Source: Candidatus Falkowbacteria bacterium CG10_big_fil_rev_8_21_14_0_10_43_10
Lineage (GTDB): Bacteria > Patescibacteriota > Patescibacteriia > Patescibacteriales > XYC2-FULL-47-12
Direction of reading: 5' to 3'
DNA: 5,393 nucleotides
Assembly (NCBI GenBank): GCA_002773655.1
Contig: PFAR01000033.1
Coordinates: 14,635-20,027 of the forward strand
Shown here: positions 4,427-5,393 of the stretch, in pieces
How the letters are laid out: each line of letters opens with the position of its first letter
Numbering within the stretch: position 1 is the first letter of the stretch
Notes under the pieces: model-generated
The model's input: the letters and a program-made list of their open reading frames with translations, nothing else
Databases searched by the model: none
Told to the model about the DNA's origin: nothing
Position numbers and translations under genes: made by a program

Positions 4427-4476
4427 AGCGTGCATGTTTCTAAGGAATTTTCCTATGATTCAGCACGCTTTTTTAT
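4427..4476 (+). terminator. intrinsic terminator after DAHP synthase
   Basis: AGCGTGC (4427-4433) pairs with GCACGCT (4463-4469) and is followed by a U run. The 29-nt loop holds a smaller hairpin (AGGAA-TT-TTCCT). It separates DAHP synthase from chorismate mutase, which needs its own promoter. Confidence 0.7.
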
Positions 4477-4502
4477 TTGCCTTTTCTTTTTTTATCTTTT
4501 TA

Positions 4503-4511
4503 TGCTAACCT
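4503..4511 (+). promoter_or_regulatory. extended -10 promoter of the chorismate mutase gene
   Basis: TGCTAACCT (TG 4503-4504, -10 hexamer TAACCT 4506-4511) follows the TATGNTAANNT pattern of the other promoters. No good -35 is seen 16-18 bp upstream, only a T-rich tract. Transcription would start near 4518, giving an ordinary 5' UTR of about 37 nt and no room for an attenuator. Confidence 0.45.
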
Positions 4512-4554
4512 AGTTAGAATATTAGCTGATCATTAATCCAAAGGAGGTGCGTTT

Positions 4555-5076
4555 ATGCCTGCAATAAACAATCTTAATCAACTTGCGCATCTCCGCGCAG
4601 AGATCGACAAAGTTGACGAAAAAATAATTGAAATTCTCGCCGAGATGCAGGGAAAGTTTAAAAGAAGAGGCGCGGGCAGTAAACCGGAGGTGGAAAAAGT
4701 CCAGCAAGTTTTTGAAAAACTTCCCGTAGCGGGCGGAGATATTTTAAGGGAGGAATTTATCTCCAAGGTTATTGAAATTGTGGTAAGAGATTTGTCGCTT
4801 GAGTCGGCTATTTATTCTTTTCCTAATGTCGCGCAGGAGATTAATAAATTACTGCAATTAATAAAAGCAAGAATGGAAATTTCAATTGCAGCAGGGGAGG
4901 TAAAAAAGGAACGAGGTCTGTCAATTTTTAACAAAGAAAGAGAAAGAATCGTGAAAGGGCAGTGGATGCTGGCCGCCACCGAAAAAAATTTAGATGGTTT
5001 TTTCTTTCATGATGTTATTGAGGCCTTGCTTTTAGAATCAAGATTGTTGCAATTTAAAATAAAGGAGAGACAATAA
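4555..5076 (+). CDS. aroQ: AroQ-type chorismate mutase with two mutase-like units
   Basis: Predicted to convert chorismate to prephenate, linking the DAHP synthase product to Phe/Tyr synthesis. The 173 residues are about twice the usual single domain (about 90). Unit 1 (about 11-88) starts with the classic helix LRAEIDKVDEKIIEILAEM but lacks most other active-site residues. Unit 2 (about 95-170) has KARMEISIAAGEVKKERGLS, then NKERE and ALLLESRLLQ. Compared by eye with E. coli mutase positions, Arg14 in unit 1 matches Arg11. In unit 2, Arg106, Lys117, Arg129, Glu130, Ser162 and Gln166 match Arg28, Lys39, Arg51, Glu52, Ser84 and Gln88, and Asp48 is Asn126. Unit 2 has Phe89 where Arg11 would be. 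The two units may therefore form one complementary active site. The start is fixed by AAGGAGGTG (4541-4549), 5 nt before the ATG. Confidence 0.72.
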   Translation: MPAINNLNQLAHLRAEIDKVDEKIIEILAEMQGKFKRRGAGSKPEVEKVQQVFEKLPVAGGDILREEFISKVIEIVVRDLSLESAIYSFPNVAQEINKLLQLIKARMEISIAAGEVKKERGLSIFNKERERIVKGQWMLAATEKNLDGFFFHDVIEALLLESRLLQFKIKERQ

Positions 5077-5108
5077 CCCCACCAAACACGGTCGGGTTTT
5101 TTATTTTT
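5075..5108 (+). terminator. intrinsic terminator of chorismate mutase
   Basis: AACCC-C-ACC (5075-5083) pairs with GGT-C-GGGTT (5090-5098) around the loop AAACAC with one C/C mismatch, followed by two U runs. The stem begins within the TAA stop codon of the gene. Confidence 0.8.
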
Positions 5109-5118
5109 TATAGTTTTA

Positions 5119-5127
5119 TGTTAAGCT
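5119..5127 (+). promoter_or_regulatory. extended -10 promoter of tRNA-Pro
   Basis: TGTTAAGCT (TG 5119-5120, -10 hexamer TAAGCT 5122-5127) fits the TATGNTAANNT pattern and ends 16 bp before the mature tRNA. No clear -35 is visible. Read-through from the mutase gene is the alternative. Confidence 0.4.
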
Positions 5128-5143
5128 AATAGTAATTTATTTG

Positions 5144-5214
5144 CGGGGCGTCGTATAATGGTAGTACGCAGGGCTGGGGGTCCTGTAGCCGGGGTTCAAT
5201 TCCCCGCGCCCCGA
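5144..5214 (+). tRNA. tRNA-Pro(GGG)
   Basis: A complete cloverleaf. The acceptor CGGGGCG/CGCCCCG (5144-5150 with 5207-5213) is a perfect 7 bp with the C1-G72 pair typical of bacterial tRNA-Pro and discriminator A at 5214. The D-arm has GG at 5160-5161. The anticodon stem CAGGG/TCCTG (5169-5173 with 5181-5185, one G-U) carries loop CTGGGGG with anticodon GGG at 5176-5178 and G37. The T-arm is CGGGG-TTCAATT-CCCCG (5190-5206). The CCA end is not encoded (CAT follows the discriminator A), so it must be added after transcription. It reads proline codons CCC/CCU. Confidence 0.95.
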
Positions 5215-5226
5215 CATGACCAGACA

Positions 5227-5272
5227 TTGAGCGTCTTGAGCGCATGGAATGCGCTCGCTTCGCTCGCGCATT
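5227..5272 (+). repeat. overlapping inverted repeats after the tRNA
   Basis: GAGCGCAT-GGA-ATGCGCTC (5238-5256) is a perfect 8-bp hairpin. It competes with AATGCGC (5248-5254) pairing with GCGCATT (5266-5272). TTGAGCG occurs twice in direct order (5227-5233 and 5236-5242). There is no U run on the plus strand, so this is not a standard terminator. The rest of the window to 5393 holds no supported gene. It is pyrimidine-rich on this strand (about 5315-5350). Confidence 0.6.
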
Positions 5273-5393
5273 AAGGTAAAGTTTTTAAATTCTGCATTAA
5301 AATCAGCCAAAATTTTCCACTCCTCCCTCCACTCCCAAACCACCTCTCTATTTAGCAAACGGCGGTTCGTTCCAATTTTTTCCGTAAAAGATT

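Noticed and set aside
5137..5358. Minus-strand 73-codon ORF across the tRNA
   Set aside because: Its C-terminal half is the antisense translation of the tRNA gene and of the inverted repeats, and it begins at a TTG without a ribosome site.
5348..5393. Possible C-terminal end of a minus-strand gene entering from the right edge (ending EPPFAK, stop at 5348-5350)
   Set aside because: Only 14 codons are visible with no recognisable motif. It may equally be part of a dispersed low-complexity repeat.
1..5393. CRISPR array, insertion sequence or integrase attachment site at the tRNA
   Set aside because: I found no regularly spaced direct repeats, no transposase or integrase, and no second copy of the tRNA 3' end in the window.

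Overview
The window looks bacterial: Shine-Dalgarno sequences, extended -10 promoters, intrinsic terminators and a bacterial tRNA-Pro that lacks an encoded CCA. Gene density is modest and the gaps are full of compact hairpins. That style, with short genes, fits an uncultured lineage such as Candidate Phyla Radiation/Patescibacteria. This is an impression only, because no marker gene is present.

Layout. (1) 1-195: end of a small coiled-coil ORF that may start before the window. (2) 201-2373: a leucine unit. A promoter is followed at once by a 45-codon leader ORF with 14 Leu codons. Overlapping it are three mutually exclusive RNA pairings ending in an intrinsic terminator. A perfect three-way-junction palindrome and a structured 5' region come next, then a full-length 2-isopropylmalate synthase (LeuA) and its terminator. 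(3) 2412-4476: an aromatic unit built on the same plan. A promoter flanked by two inverted TTATCCACA boxes precedes a 33-codon leader ORF containing FYFSFWFYGF. An attenuator-terminator, hairpins and a near-exact boxA follow. The genes are a small unknown protein, a broken prephenate dehydratase (N-terminal piece plus out-of-frame ACT domain) and a class I DAHP synthase. (4) 4504-5108: a separately promoted AroQ-type chorismate mutase with two mutase-like units. (5) 5119-5214: tRNA-Pro(GGG), followed by inverted repeats and no convincing gene.

How it fits together. DAHP synthase opens the shikimate pathway, chorismate mutase makes prephenate, and prephenate dehydratase (damaged here) would lead to phenylalanine. 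LeuA opens leucine synthesis. The central observation is that both biosynthetic units appear to be controlled by ribosome-mediated transcription attenuation. Each leader peptide is rich in the end-product amino acid, and each overlaps a 1:2 / 2:3 / 3:4 set of alternative helices. In both, the ATG lies exactly 8 nt after the proposed -10 hexamer, so the leaders are probably translated from leaderless or nearly leaderless mRNAs. Neither leader ORF is visible at usual ORF length cut-offs.
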